DNA of 26,618 bases, from positions 1-26,618 of the forward strand of contig USCN01000001.1 in assembly GCA_900553165.1 (NCBI GenBank), given 5' to 3'. Below, piece after piece: positions 16,783 through 26,618 of the stretch (its first letter is position 1; the number at the start of each line of letters is the position of its first letter). The translations under genes and the position numbers were made by a program. This DNA is from an uncultured Collinsella sp. Its GTDB lineage: Bacteria > Actinomycetota > Coriobacteriia > Coriobacteriales > Coriobacteriaceae. Below the pieces are notes generated by a model that made no database searches, had not been told where the DNA came from, and saw only the letters and a program-made list of their open reading frames with translations.

Positions 16783-18219
16783 CTAGACAATCGGAAGCAG
16801 ACCGGATACCGCGGTAAATACGAGACAGACCACACTGACCACAAGGAAGAACTTCCAGGAAACTCGCCACCACTGGCCAAGAGAGATCTTGCAAACACCA
16901 AGACCGGCGACAAGCATTGCGCTGGTAGGGGAAATCAGCGACATCGCTGCAGATCCCATCGAAAGGCCAGTAACCGCAGCTTCTGGATTTAGCCCCATGA
17001 GCTCAACCAGAGGCCCAAAGATGGGGATGGTGAGCGCCGCGATGCCCGAAGAACTGGGAACCAGAATCGAGAGCAAGTTGTCAACGACATACAAAATGCT
17101 GGTAAAGAGAACAGGGGGGATTCCGGCAAGACCAGTCGCAAGAGCGTTTAGGACTGTATCGATAATCAAGCCATCGTTGGCGATAACCAAAATGCCTCGA
17201 GCAAGACCGACCACGACCGCAGAGAAAACAAAGTCGCCCAAACCCTTAACAAACTCTGTAGCAATCTCCTTCTCGCTCATGCCCGATACGATGCCAGACA
17301 GGAGCGCCATAGCCATAAAGACTGCAGAGATCTCGTTCATATACCAGCCCTGGGTGACAAGACCCCAGACAATGGCGACGATTCCAAGCACGAATACGAT
17401 GATTACGGCCTTCTGGCGCCCGGTGAAATCGGCTTCGAGCAGCTCGTCATTTGATGCATGCTCTTTGCGCTTCTCGATATCATCAGCGTAAGCAATCGAG
17501 GACTCGGGGTTCTTCTTCACCCTTCGAGCGTACAACACGACCCAGGCAATAGCGATGGCGGTCAGCACAACAAGGGCAACAACGCGAAGCCAGAGCTGGG
17601 GATTACCCTGGATATTCAGAATTCCCTGAGCAATCAAAACATTGAAGGGGTTGACCGTCGATGCGATATAGCCAATACGGGCGCCAACGAACACGATCAT
17701 AAAGGCCGTAATGGAGTCATATCCCATAGCCATAACAATCGGCAGCAAAATGGCAAAAAATGGAAGGGTCTCCTCCGCCATGCCGAACGTGCTACCGCCC
17801 AGCGCAAAAACCGCCATCAAAATCGGAATGATCAGGATGTCTTTACTCTTGAACTTCTTAACGATGCGCGCCACGCCGCTGGTGATAGCTCCAGTGGCAG
17901 TAATGACCTGAAAGGATCCGCCGACAATCAGAATAAAGGCAACGACCTCAACTGCCTGCTGAATTCCCACCGCAGGAGCCTCGAGCACATCGAACAGGCC
18001 TTGCTTCAGGTCAACCTCAGCGCCGTCTTCGTCCGCATAAACCTTTTCAACGGACTCATATGTTCCAGCAACAGTGACCTCGCGTCCGTTGAGCTCCTGC
18101 CTCTCAAACGAGCCGGAGGGAACGATCCACGTAAGAGCTGCGGTCAACACCATGAGAATGAAGATAATGGTGTAGACGTGCGGAATTCGTAGCCCACGTT
18201 TCTTTTGCACTTCGGCCAT
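16783..18219 (-). CDS. YfcC-family carrier, probable arginine/ornithine exchanger
   Basis: A 478-residue polytopic protein of the YfcC/C4-dicarboxylate anaerobic carrier family (PF03606 type). It starts with a short cytosolic tail, has a first helix after RIPHVYT, a soluble outer loop (about 35-75), then about eleven more hydrophobic segments. Family-typical hairpin segments are ARIGYIASTVNPFNVLIAQG-like near the middle and LVPSSSGIAALTIP toward the end. Members found beside arginine deiminase genes are thought to replace ArcD as arginine-ornithine exchangers; that role is inferred from context. AAAGGAGG precedes the ATG. It is the first gene of the minus-strand arc operon and diverges from arcA2 across a palindrome-rich promoter region. 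Confidence 0.88.
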   Translation of the reverse strand: MAEVQKKRGLRIPHVYTIIFILMVLTAALTWIVPSGSFERQELNGREVTVAGTYESVEKVYADEDGAEVDLKQGLFDVLEAPAVGIQQAVEVVAFILIVGGSFQVITATGAITSGVARIVKKFKSKDILIIPILMAVFALGGSTFGMAEETLPFFAILLPIVMAMGYDSITAFMIVFVGARIGYIASTVNPFNVLIAQGILNIQGNPQLWLRVVALVVLTAIAIAWVVLYARRVKKNPESSIAYADDIEKRKEHASNDELLEADFTGRQKAVIIVFVLGIVAIVWGLVTQGWYMNEISAVFMAMALLSGIVSGMSEKEIATEFVKGLGDFVFSAVVVGLARGILVIANDGLIIDTVLNALATGLAGIPPVLFTSILYVVDNLLSILVPSSSGIAALTIPIFGPLVELMGLNPEAAVTGLSMGSAAMSLISPTSAMLVAGLGVCKISLGQWWRVSWKFFLVVSVVCLVFTAVSGLLPIV

Positions 18220-18347
18220 TATGCCTCCTTTAGTTTGCAGGTTTTCGATACGAGCTTTTCGCCGGCAACCTTATTATTCGGTTTTCACGCCAGTTGACAT
18301 TAGATATTTATGCGAATGGATAGTATTAAAGGGCAGACGGGCTTTAG

Positions 18348-18364
18348 TTGATATATAAGCTCAA
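18348..18364. promoter_or_regulatory. Candidate operator 1, TTGA-N9-TCAA
   Basis: TTGATATATAAGCTCAA is a 17-bp site with outer TTGA and TCAA arms. It has the same arm spacing as the site at 18378. The two start points are 30 bp apart, about three helical turns, which would place bound dimers on the same DNA face. Confidence 0.55.
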
Positions 18365-18377
18365 TTATCGAACTAAA

Positions 18378-18394
18378 TTGATATTTTTTATCAA
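18378..18394. promoter_or_regulatory. Candidate operator 2, perfect palindrome
   Basis: AATTGATA and TATCAATT (18376-18383, 18389-18396) pair perfectly around five T residues; the core is TTGA-N9-TCAA. A weaker relative, TTGA-N9-TCAT, lies at 18477-18493 over the arcA2 leader. The half-site TTGAT resembles that of FNR-type proteins, but the spacer is three bases longer than the FNR consensus. Confidence 0.6.
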
Positions 18395-18515
18395 TTAGTG
18401 ACTTTCAATCAAGAGCTTACGCCGTCCACCGATACCCACAACATACTCACGTAAACTTCTCCCAGCAGAACGATAATTGACATCAGTCATCATCCGAATT
18501 AAAGCGAGCGTTCTA

Positions 18516-19763
18516 ATGCCAATTCATGTCACCAGCGAAATCGGTAAGCTTAAACAGGCCCTTTTATATCGACCCGGTATCGAAACCCAAAACTATCCCG
18601 AAGGCCATTTTGGCCAAGTTTTTAGCCTAAGACCATCGAGCAGCCTATTTGACTTGGATAGAGCCCTAGCTGAGTGTGATGCCTATACCTCAGTGCTCGA
18701 GCATGAAGGCGTAGAGGTTCTCTATCTCGACCAACTTCTTATAGAAGCGCTTGACTCATGCCCCGAAGCTCGAGCATCTTTTGTCGATTCCTTTGTCGAT
18801 GAATGCGGCGCGATTGGCACCGAGCTGCAGCAAGCAGTCCGTGAGCATCTTGAACACACCCAATCGGCGCAGGAGCTCGTCTCGGCATCGATTGGCGGCA
18901 TCCGCCACGGGCAAGTTACATACTGCTTCGACGGCGGGGACAGACTCGCCGAATTAACCGGCGAGGCCTATGCTCCTGACGAGCTGCTCGTTAGCCCATT
19001 AAACACCATGTGGTTCGTGCGCGACCCGGTAAGCACCATCGGCTCCGGCATCTCCTTCAACCACATGTATTGGCCCGAGCGCAATCGCGAAGTAGCGCTC
19101 TACCAAACGATTTTTAAATACCATCCCAATTTCAAGGACACACCCTCGTTTTATCGTCACGATTCCACCTTCCATATTGAAGGGGGCGATATCATCAATC
19201 TTGATGCTCATAATGTCGCAGTCGGCATCTCTCGGAGAACCGAATCTGCAGCCATCGATATGCTCGCTCGTACCCTCCTGTGGAATCCCGACTCGAGCAT
19301 CGACGCCGTATGGGCAATTGAGGTACCCGAGCGGAGCCTGTGTATCCATCTTGATACGTACCTAAGCCGGGTCGACTACGATACTTTTGTAGTCGACCCC
19401 CAGCTACTCGCGGAATCTCGCTCTTATCAGATTACGCGAAATCGAGCGGAGAATCTCTGCCAGATTCACGCCGTCGAAAAAGGAGTCAAGGAGGCACTGG
19501 CCGCCGCGCTCGGCATATCCGAGCTTCGTTTTATTCCCTGCGGTGGATCTAATCCCAATTTGGCAGAAAAAGAGTGCACGAATAACGCAGCCAGCGTGCT
19601 GTGCCTCCGACCGGGCAAAGTCTGTGTCTATGAAGAGAATCAAGCGACGAACGCTGCTCTTGAACAGGCTGGAATCGATCTTGTCCCCATTTCCATACAC
19701 GAGCTGACGAACGGCTTTGGCGGGCCCAACTGTTTGTGCTTGCCACTTAGGCGTGATGAATAA
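18516..19763 (+). CDS. Arginine deiminase 2, divergent paralogue
   Basis: A 415-residue guanidine-modifying enzyme of the arginine deiminase family, clearly related to but far from the copy at 15471-16715. It keeps D170 (VRDP), HIEGGD (H220, E222, D225), H278 and D280 (IHLDT), and a C-terminal C406 in GGPNC. The arginine five residues before the cysteine, which gates the active site in Pseudomonas ArcA (R401), is phenylalanine (F401). The N-terminal HRPG is YRPG, and the EHD motif is ECD. The frame is open to a TTG at 18477, but the ATG at 18516 aligns with the family start. Codon use is less G/C-biased than in arcC or nifJ. It overlaps the regulator gene downstream by 8 bp. Confidence 0.9.
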   Translation: MPIHVTSEIGKLKQALLYRPGIETQNYPEGHFGQVFSLRPSSSLFDLDRALAECDAYTSVLEHEGVEVLYLDQLLIEALDSCPEARASFVDSFVDECGAIGTELQQAVREHLEHTQSAQELVSASIGGIRHGQVTYCFDGGDRLAELTGEAYAPDELLVSPLNTMWFVRDPVSTIGSGISFNHMYWPERNREVALYQTIFKYHPNFKDTPSFYRHDSTFHIEGGDIINLDAHNVAVGISRRTESAAIDMLARTLLWNPDSSIDAVWAIEVPERSLCIHLDTYLSRVDYDTFVVDPQLLAESRSYQITRNRAENLCQIHAVEKGVKEALAAALGISELRFIPCGGSNPNLAEKECTNNAASVLCLRPGKVCVYEENQATNAALEQAGIDLVPISIHELTNGFGGPNCLCLPLRRDE

Positions 19764-20412
19764 CATGGCCCAAGGGGATAACATTAAATGCCTTAGAACT
19801 CGCGAAGGCTTGACGCAGCAGCAATTTGCCGACATGCTCGGCGTTACCAAAGAAACGGTATGTCGTTGGGAACGTGGACACACCGCCGTCAAGGTGTCAA
19901 CTCTCGATAAGCTGACCGAGCTATTTGATGTAACGTTTGATGAGCTCGCCGCAAGTAATAGCGGCCTTGCCGCTGCCGGCTTAAGCTCGCGGCCTGAGAA
20001 AAGCCCGACCGTGGCCCAAAACGAAGAATGCGGGATCTATAAAATCGTACGCTGCAACGGTGGCTTTAGCCTTAAGAAAAGTGGGCACACCTTCGTTCCA
20101 GGACCCGTTCTCGAAAGGCACCCGGGAGGCTTTCTAGTTCAGATGAACAACAGCAGCATGTCACGCTGCTATCCGCAAAGCTGCGTTCTGCTGGTCGATC
20201 CTGTCGCTAAACCGTGGAACGGATGCACCGTCGTTGCGATGGTAGACGCATCGGCCATAGTTATTCGGCGATATGAAATCCGAGGGAATACGATTGCGCT
20301 GTCAACGTATTCCTATTTGACAGAAGAACCCAACATCACTCTGGACAGGCATCGCCTTCGTGTCTTAGGTGTCGTCGTTTGGTTTCAGGCAACTCACGAT
20401 CTGACGTACTAG
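19756..20412 (+). CDS. XRE-family regulator with S24/LexA-like C-terminal domain
   Basis: A 218-residue protein. Residues 8-64 form a Cro/C1-type helix-turn-helix (LRTREGLTQQQFADMLGVT, KETVCRWERG). Residues about 120-212 resemble the S24/LexA fold: GGFLVQMNNSSM holds the expected serine (S134), then LLVDP and a VIRRYE strand. In active S24 peptidases that strand carries a lysine (KRY); here both candidates are arginine (R171, R172), so autocleavage is unlikely and the domain is probably a sensor or dimer domain. The ATG at 19756 overlaps the arcA2 stop; a second ATG at 19765 is possible. This coupling and the nearby palindromes suggest control of the arginine genes. The ligand is unknown. Confidence 0.85.
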   Translation: MNNMAQGDNIKCLRTREGLTQQQFADMLGVTKETVCRWERGHTAVKVSTLDKLTELFDVTFDELAASNSGLAAAGLSSRPEKSPTVAQNEECGIYKIVRCNGGFSLKKSGHTFVPGPVLERHPGGFLVQMNNSSMSRCYPQSCVLLVDPVAKPWNGCTVVAMVDASAIVIRRYEIRGNTIALSTYSYLTEEPNITLDRHRLRVLGVVVWFQATHDLTY

Positions 20413-20426
20413 CCCCTTAGTCGTAA

Positions 20427-20510
20427 ATCCCCAGGTGCCGTACCTGCTCGCGGCAAGAGTGCCCCTTTTGACTAGTCGTTTAAGAACGCCCCCAATGACT
20501 AGGTGAATAG
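20427..20510. repeat. REP-like repeat cluster 2 (degenerate)
   Basis: Fragments AAATCCCCAGGTGCCG, TGACTAGTCGTTTAAG and CGCCCCCAATGACTAG match pieces of cluster 1 with changes. The cluster ends exactly where the second long direct repeat begins (20511), as cluster 1 ends just before the first copy. Confidence 0.55.
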
Positions 20511-21527
20511 CAAAAGCCCCGCAGTCGGAGCGGACCGCGGGGCTCATGAAGAGAGGCTAGTTTGTGGGCGCTTTGCCCGGCGCCCACGAGAGATACAACA
20601 GAGTAGAGACTACTCGTGGATGCGGGTACCGGAGAGGCCGGCCATGGTCTCGGCGGCCTTGTCCAGAGCGCCGATGATGCAGGTGCGGCCCTTGCGGGAA
20701 CGGGCGAACTTGATAGCAGCGCGGACCTTGGGCTCCATGGAACCCTTGCCGAACTGGCCCTCGTCGGCCAGGCGCTCGGCCTCGTCGGCGGTGAGGTCCT
20801 CGAGCTCCTCCTGGTTGGGCTTGCCGAAGTTGATGGCGACGTGCTCGACGGCGGTCAGCAGGAACAGGACGTCGGCGTCGCAGTCCTCGGCCAGCAGCTC
20901 GCCGCCCAGGTCCTTGTCGATGACGGCGAGGACGCCCTTGTAGCAGCCCTTGTTCTCGTAGTCGCGGACGACGGGGATGCCGCCGCCACCGCAGGCGATG
21001 ACGATGAACTCATTGTCGAGCAGGTTGAGGATGGAGTCGGCCTCGACGATCTTCTTGGGATCGGGGGAAGCGACGACGCGACGCCAGCCGCGGCCGGAGT
21101 CCTCGACGAAGACCTTGGAGGGATCCTCGGCCATGAACTCCTTGGCCTGCTCCTCGGTGTAGAAGGGGCCGATCGGCTTGGTCGGGTTCTTGAACGCGGG
21201 ATCGTCGGGGTCGCACTCGATCTGGGTGACGACGGTGGCGGCGTGCCAACGCTTATAGCGCTTGTGCATCTCGCGGCCGATGCCCTGCTGCAGGTGATAG
21301 CCAATGTAGCCCTGGGACATGGCGCCGCACTCGGGCAGCGGCATCTCGGGGGTGCCGATGGCGTCGTGGGCGGCGGCGAAGGCGTTCTGGATCATGCCGA
21401 CCTGCGGGCCGTTGCCGTGGGTGATGATGATCTCGTTGCCCTGCTCGATGAGGCCGAGGAGGGCGTGGGCGGTGTTGCTCACGGCCTCGATCTGCTCGAC
21501 GGGGTTGTTGCCGAGGGCGTTGCCGCC
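20511..21527 (-). repeat. Long direct repeat, copy 2 (arcC body plus terminator)
   Basis: Counterpart of 13307-14323 with one difference found in 1017 bp, including 95 bp of non-coding 3' sequence. Identity without any silent-site drift in a coding region shows a very recent duplication or ongoing gene conversion. Confidence 0.93.
20512..20544 (-). terminator. Terminator of arcC2
   Basis: Same hairpin as at 13308-13340. The single T-to-C change makes one A-U pair into a G-U pair in the minus-strand RNA, so the stem is kept. The second hairpin GTGGGCGC/GCGCCCAC is repeated at 20564-20587. Confidence 0.83.
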
Positions 21528-21572
21528 AAGGGCGACGACAATACGATCGGGCTTGCCAAGAGGCTTAGACAT
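20610..21572 (-). CDS. arcC: Carbamate kinase, copy 2
   Basis: A 320-residue carbamate kinase whose protein differs from copy 1 only at residue 5 (Leu for Tyr). All motifs are the same. The first 15 codons differ at several silent positions, and the leader is unrelated: here GAAAGGA lies eight bases before the ATG and an AT-rich 5' region replaces the operon junction. It is therefore expressed alone, from its own promoter, while copy 1 depends on the arc operon. An in-frame upstream ATG at 21608 is rejected because the extension is not conserved in copy 1. It faces the XRE regulator gene. Confidence 0.95.
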   Translation of the reverse strand: MSKPLGKPDRIVVALGGNALGNNPVEQIEAVSNTAHALLGLIEQGNEIIITHGNGPQVGMIQNAFAAAHDAIGTPEMPLPECGAMSQGYIGYHLQQGIGREMHKRYKRWHAATVVTQIECDPDDPAFKNPTKPIGPFYTEEQAKEFMAEDPSKVFVEDSGRGWRRVVASPDPKKIVEADSILNLLDNEFIVIACGGGGIPVVRDYENKGCYKGVLAVIDKDLGGELLAEDCDADVLFLLTAVEHVAINFGKPNQEELEDLTADEAERLADEGQFGKGSMEPKVRAAIKFARSRKGRTCIIGALDKAAETMAGLSGTRIHE

Positions 21573-22091
21573 TGCTGGAATCCTTTCTGTAAAAGGCCTA
21601 CAACCCATTAATAACCCGCGTCCGTGCGATACGCGAGTTTATTAAGGTTTATATTCTCTTTATCGCTCATTTTATTCATTTTGAAAATAGCGGAACGGTG
21701 AACGGTCGTTTTTATCCGCTCAGCGTACAGAACCCCAGCTCAGACATATCTACGCCATTTACGTGCAACTTTATTTAAATGCAGCGAGGATTATGTCGGA
21801 TTATGCAAACTACATCTCTGCTAAACACAAAACGGACAGCGCAATATCTTACTCGCACTATACGAGATTCTATGCACTTATAAGTTGAGTATGCACCCCT
21901 GCAAAAACAAGGGGCTTTTCATCCAGCATAAGGAATAAAGAAGAGCTCCGAAAAGGCGGCAACAGCCAAGTCCCCCATCTATCTCCAAAGTGGCGCGAGG
22001 TTTCGTGGCAAAGCCGCGAAACAGCGAAGGGGACAAAAGCCCCCACAACCACGTCCTTCATCCGCCCACACAATCCGAAGACGTAGTCGTA
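21573..22091. other. Gene-poor region between arcC2 and nifJ
   Basis: I see no supported gene. The left part (21600-21890) is AT-rich and should hold the arcC2 promoter (TATAAA on the minus strand at 21648-21653 is one possible -10). The right part has several hairpins, such as 22000-22022 (GTTTCG with CGAAAC and an inner GGC/GCC) and GGGG/CCCC at 22029-22044. A minus-strand open frame from 22151 to 21870 begins inside the terminator and is not convincing. Confidence 0.5.
21608..21645 (-). promoter_or_regulatory. Hairpin in the arcC2 leader
   Basis: TTAATAACCCGCGT (21608-21621) and ACGCGAGTTTATTAA (21631-21645) form an imperfect inverted repeat with a 9-nt loop, about 35 nt before the arcC2 start. 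It is absent from copy 1. It could be an operator or an RNA leader structure. Confidence 0.45.
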
Positions 22092-22216
22092 GCAGGATCT
22101 GAGGGCTGACCTTCGCGGACACTCCGCAGGACGAAAGAACCCCCGCCGCACGTAGTGCGCAGCGGGGGTTCTTTCATGTCCGAGGACGTCCGCGAAGGTC
22201 AGCCCTCAGATCCTGC
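22092..22216. repeat. 125-bp interrupted inverted repeat at the nifJ 3' end
   Basis: The outer arms, 22092-22120 and 22188-22216, are a perfect 29-bp inverted repeat. Inside them GAAAGAACCCCCGC (22133-22146) and its complement (22162-22175) form a second perfect 14-bp stem, topped by CGCAC/GTGCG. The right arm ends ten bases before the nifJ stop codon. Confidence 0.9.
22133..22175. terminator. Terminator core of nifJ, probably bidirectional
   Basis: The inner stem of the 125-bp inverted repeat is G+C-rich at its centre, with GGGGGTTCTTTC leaving the stem on either strand. It lies about 50 nt past the nifJ stop. The symmetric flanks mean it could act on both strands. Confidence 0.78.
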
Positions 22217-22226
22217 GGTAGGAGAC

Positions 22227-25766
<3,540 letters not shown>

Positions 25767-26168
25767 ATACCCCTCTCCTCTCATATAGGTATACAGGCCC
25801 CGGCGATCGCCGGGATGTTGGCGTGATGGGATTTTCGCTGTTGCTTCCAATCATCTGGCAGGCGGACTTGGCAGCAGGTACATGGCGTGGAGAGAAGGCA
25901 TGCCGAGGCGAGGAGGGCTGCACGCGCTCCACAGGCCCAGCTACCCGTCTTGCACATGACCGAGCGCCGCAAAGGCCGCATGCCGGATGCTCCCGGGCAC
26001 GCCCCGGCGATGGGAGGCGCCCGCAACGAAAATCCGCATGCGGGTTTATTGTACCCCGCCGTCAAGTGTAATAGCGGCAAATATAGGCGGGCGGTAAAGG
26101 TTTACCTCGACTGACCGCCAAGGGCCAAATGGTCCCTGTGTTCCCGGGCAATCGGCTCTGACGCGCCA
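25767..26168 (-). promoter_or_regulatory. Upstream region of nifJ, no supported gene
   Basis: A perfect 16-bp palindrome CCCGGCGATCGCCGGG lies at 25798-25813, about 30 nt before the nifJ start, a possible operator or leader hairpin. GGTAAAGGTTTACC (26093-26106) is a second short inverted repeat, and CCGCATGCGG (26034-26043) a third. On the minus strand TTGACG and TACAAT occur close together near 26050-26075 but not with promoter spacing. Open frames here have no family features. Confidence 0.45.
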
Positions 26169-26217
26169 AGGAGTGTCCCCAAGTGCCGGCAGAAAAGAAA
26201 CGTCCCTATCTGCCGGC
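26169..26217. repeat. REP-like repeat cluster 3
   Basis: GTGTCCCCAAGTGCCGG, then GCAGAAAAGAAACGTCCC and CTGCCGG closely match the right part of cluster 1 (13256-13300). GCCGGCAG (26185-26192) and CTGCCGGC (26210-26217) form a perfect 8-bp stem. The element ends inside the stop codon of the FHA gene, as cluster 1 begins inside the stop codon of the peptidase gene. Confidence 0.72.
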
Positions 26218-26555
26218 TAGAGGGCACCGAAGAGGATGGCGTAGGTAGTGGATTCGCCGAGCTTGAGCTCGTCGCCGGGGTTGAGCTGGGCGGAGCGACC
26301 GGGCTCTACTTGAATACACACGCTCGTGGCCCCGTTTACCACCACGGTTCCGTTGGTGGACGACAAGTCCTCGACGTGCCAGATATTTTGAGCATCGCAC
26401 CAGATATGGGCATGGCGGGCCGAGACATCGTCGCCGACGTCGGTAATATCGCCCTCACCAGTGGCCAGCGCACCAATCTCAACACCCTGCTCACTCGGCT
26501 GAATCCAGCGCGGGGCGCTCACGACAAAACTGTTTTGTACGCGCAGCAAGCCCAA
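26217..26555 (-). CDS. FHA-domain protein, partial and possibly frameshifted
   Basis: The frame encodes about 112 residues of a forkhead-associated domain, which binds phosphothreonine peptides made by Ser/Thr kinases. Signature residues are visible: IGAL at the first turn, VSARHAHI (the S-R-H motif written SARH), and LSSTNGTVVVNG. There is no ATG; the first start codon is a TTG at 26555 without a good ribosome binding site. The adjoining minus-strand frame is open to the window edge and reads like coding sequence up to the G4 run at 26556-26559. One extra base there would fuse the two frames into one protein. The gene is therefore likely longer and either cut by a frameshift or affected by a sequence error. 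Confidence 0.75.
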   Translation of the reverse strand: MGLLRVQNSFVVSAPRWIQPSEQGVEIGALATGEGDITDVGDDVSARHAHIWCDAQNIWHVEDLSSTNGTVVVNGATSVCIQVEPGRSAQLNPGDELKLGESTTYAILFGAL

Positions 26556-26618
26556 GGGGTGCGCCGGAGCGCTTCGTGCTGCGTCACGCCATCGACACCG
26601 GCCTCAAGATCATGATCG

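Larger units (their letters stand above)
18220..18515. promoter_or_regulatory. AT-rich divergent promoter region of the arginine island
   Basis: This 296-bp region separates the carrier operon (-) from arcA2 (+). It is clearly richer in A+T than its surroundings. A TTGACA lies at 18294-18299 with TAGTAT at 18321-18326, but the 21-bp spacing is too long for a standard promoter. On the minus strand TATATA overlaps the left palindrome. The palindromes are listed separately. A perfect 10-bp inverted pair TCAATTATCG (18361-18370) and CGATAATTGA (18471-18480) lies 110 bp apart and could support looping. Confidence 0.6.

Noticed and set aside
18294..18326. TTGACA/TAGTAT as a sigma-70 promoter for arcA2
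   Set aside because: The spacing is 21 bp, outside the normal range, so I do not list it as a promoter.
18378..18394. Canonical FNR box
   Set aside because: The half-sites TTGAT/ATCAA match, but the spacer is seven bases rather than four.
21870..22151. Minus-strand open frame of 93 codons left of nifJ
   Set aside because: It begins inside the terminator hairpin, has no ribosome binding site and shows no recognisable domain.
21870..22175. Structured non-coding RNA on the plus strand
   Set aside because: Several hairpins and a terminator are present, but no promoter and no known RNA family signature can be recognised.
25781..26080. 99-codon Cys/Ala-rich frame upstream of nifJ
   Set aside because: It covers the palindrome and ribosome-site region of nifJ and has no conserved features.

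Overview
The window fits a G+C-rich anaerobic Actinobacterium of the Coriobacteriia, most like Collinsella. I infer this from the gene set (arginine deiminase pathway, pyruvate:ferredoxin oxidoreductase, paired LytTR two-component systems, a UMF1-type MFS protein, an FHA protein), the strong G/C-ending codon bias and the AGGAGG/GAAAGGA ribosome binding sites. The species cannot be fixed without a search. Nearly all genes lie on the minus strand; the plus-strand genes are a C39-like peptidase, a second arginine deiminase and its coupled regulator.

Layout: (1) 1-4146 holds a metallophosphoesterase and a coupled unit of glycosyltransferase, LytS-like kinase and LytTR regulator, with an intrinsic terminator after the regulator. 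(2) 4261-6566 holds a UMF1-type MFS transporter and a zinc-dependent phospholipase C-like protein. (3) 6659-8880 holds a second, paralogous LytTR system. (4) 8937-11797 holds an APC amino-acid permease followed by a metal-dependent amidohydrolase. (5) 12156-13157 holds a membrane-anchored C39-like peptidase whose stop codon lies inside a REP-like repeat. (6) 13307-21572 is an arginine-catabolism island. The minus-strand operon YfcC-type carrier, arcA, carbamoyltransferase, arcC diverges from a plus-strand unit of a second, divergent arcA and an XRE/S24-like regulator. A second arcC closes the island on the right. The two arcC copies with their terminators are almost perfect direct repeats 7204 bp apart. 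(7) 22092-25766 holds pyruvate:ferredoxin oxidoreductase with an unusually long inverted repeat at its 3' end. (8) 26217-26618 holds an FHA-domain protein, perhaps frameshifted, cut by the window edge.

How the genes fit together: arginine enters through the carrier, deiminase makes citrulline and ammonia, the carbamoyltransferase makes ornithine and carbamoyl phosphate, and carbamate kinase yields ATP. The divergent promoter region carries two 17-bp palindromes of form TTGA-N9-TCAA set 30 bp apart, a good candidate operator for the regulator encoded with arcA2. The most unusual points are the arcC repeats bracketing the island, substitutions in the active sites of both deiminases and the carbamoyltransferase, and the S24-like regulator lacking its catalytic lysine.
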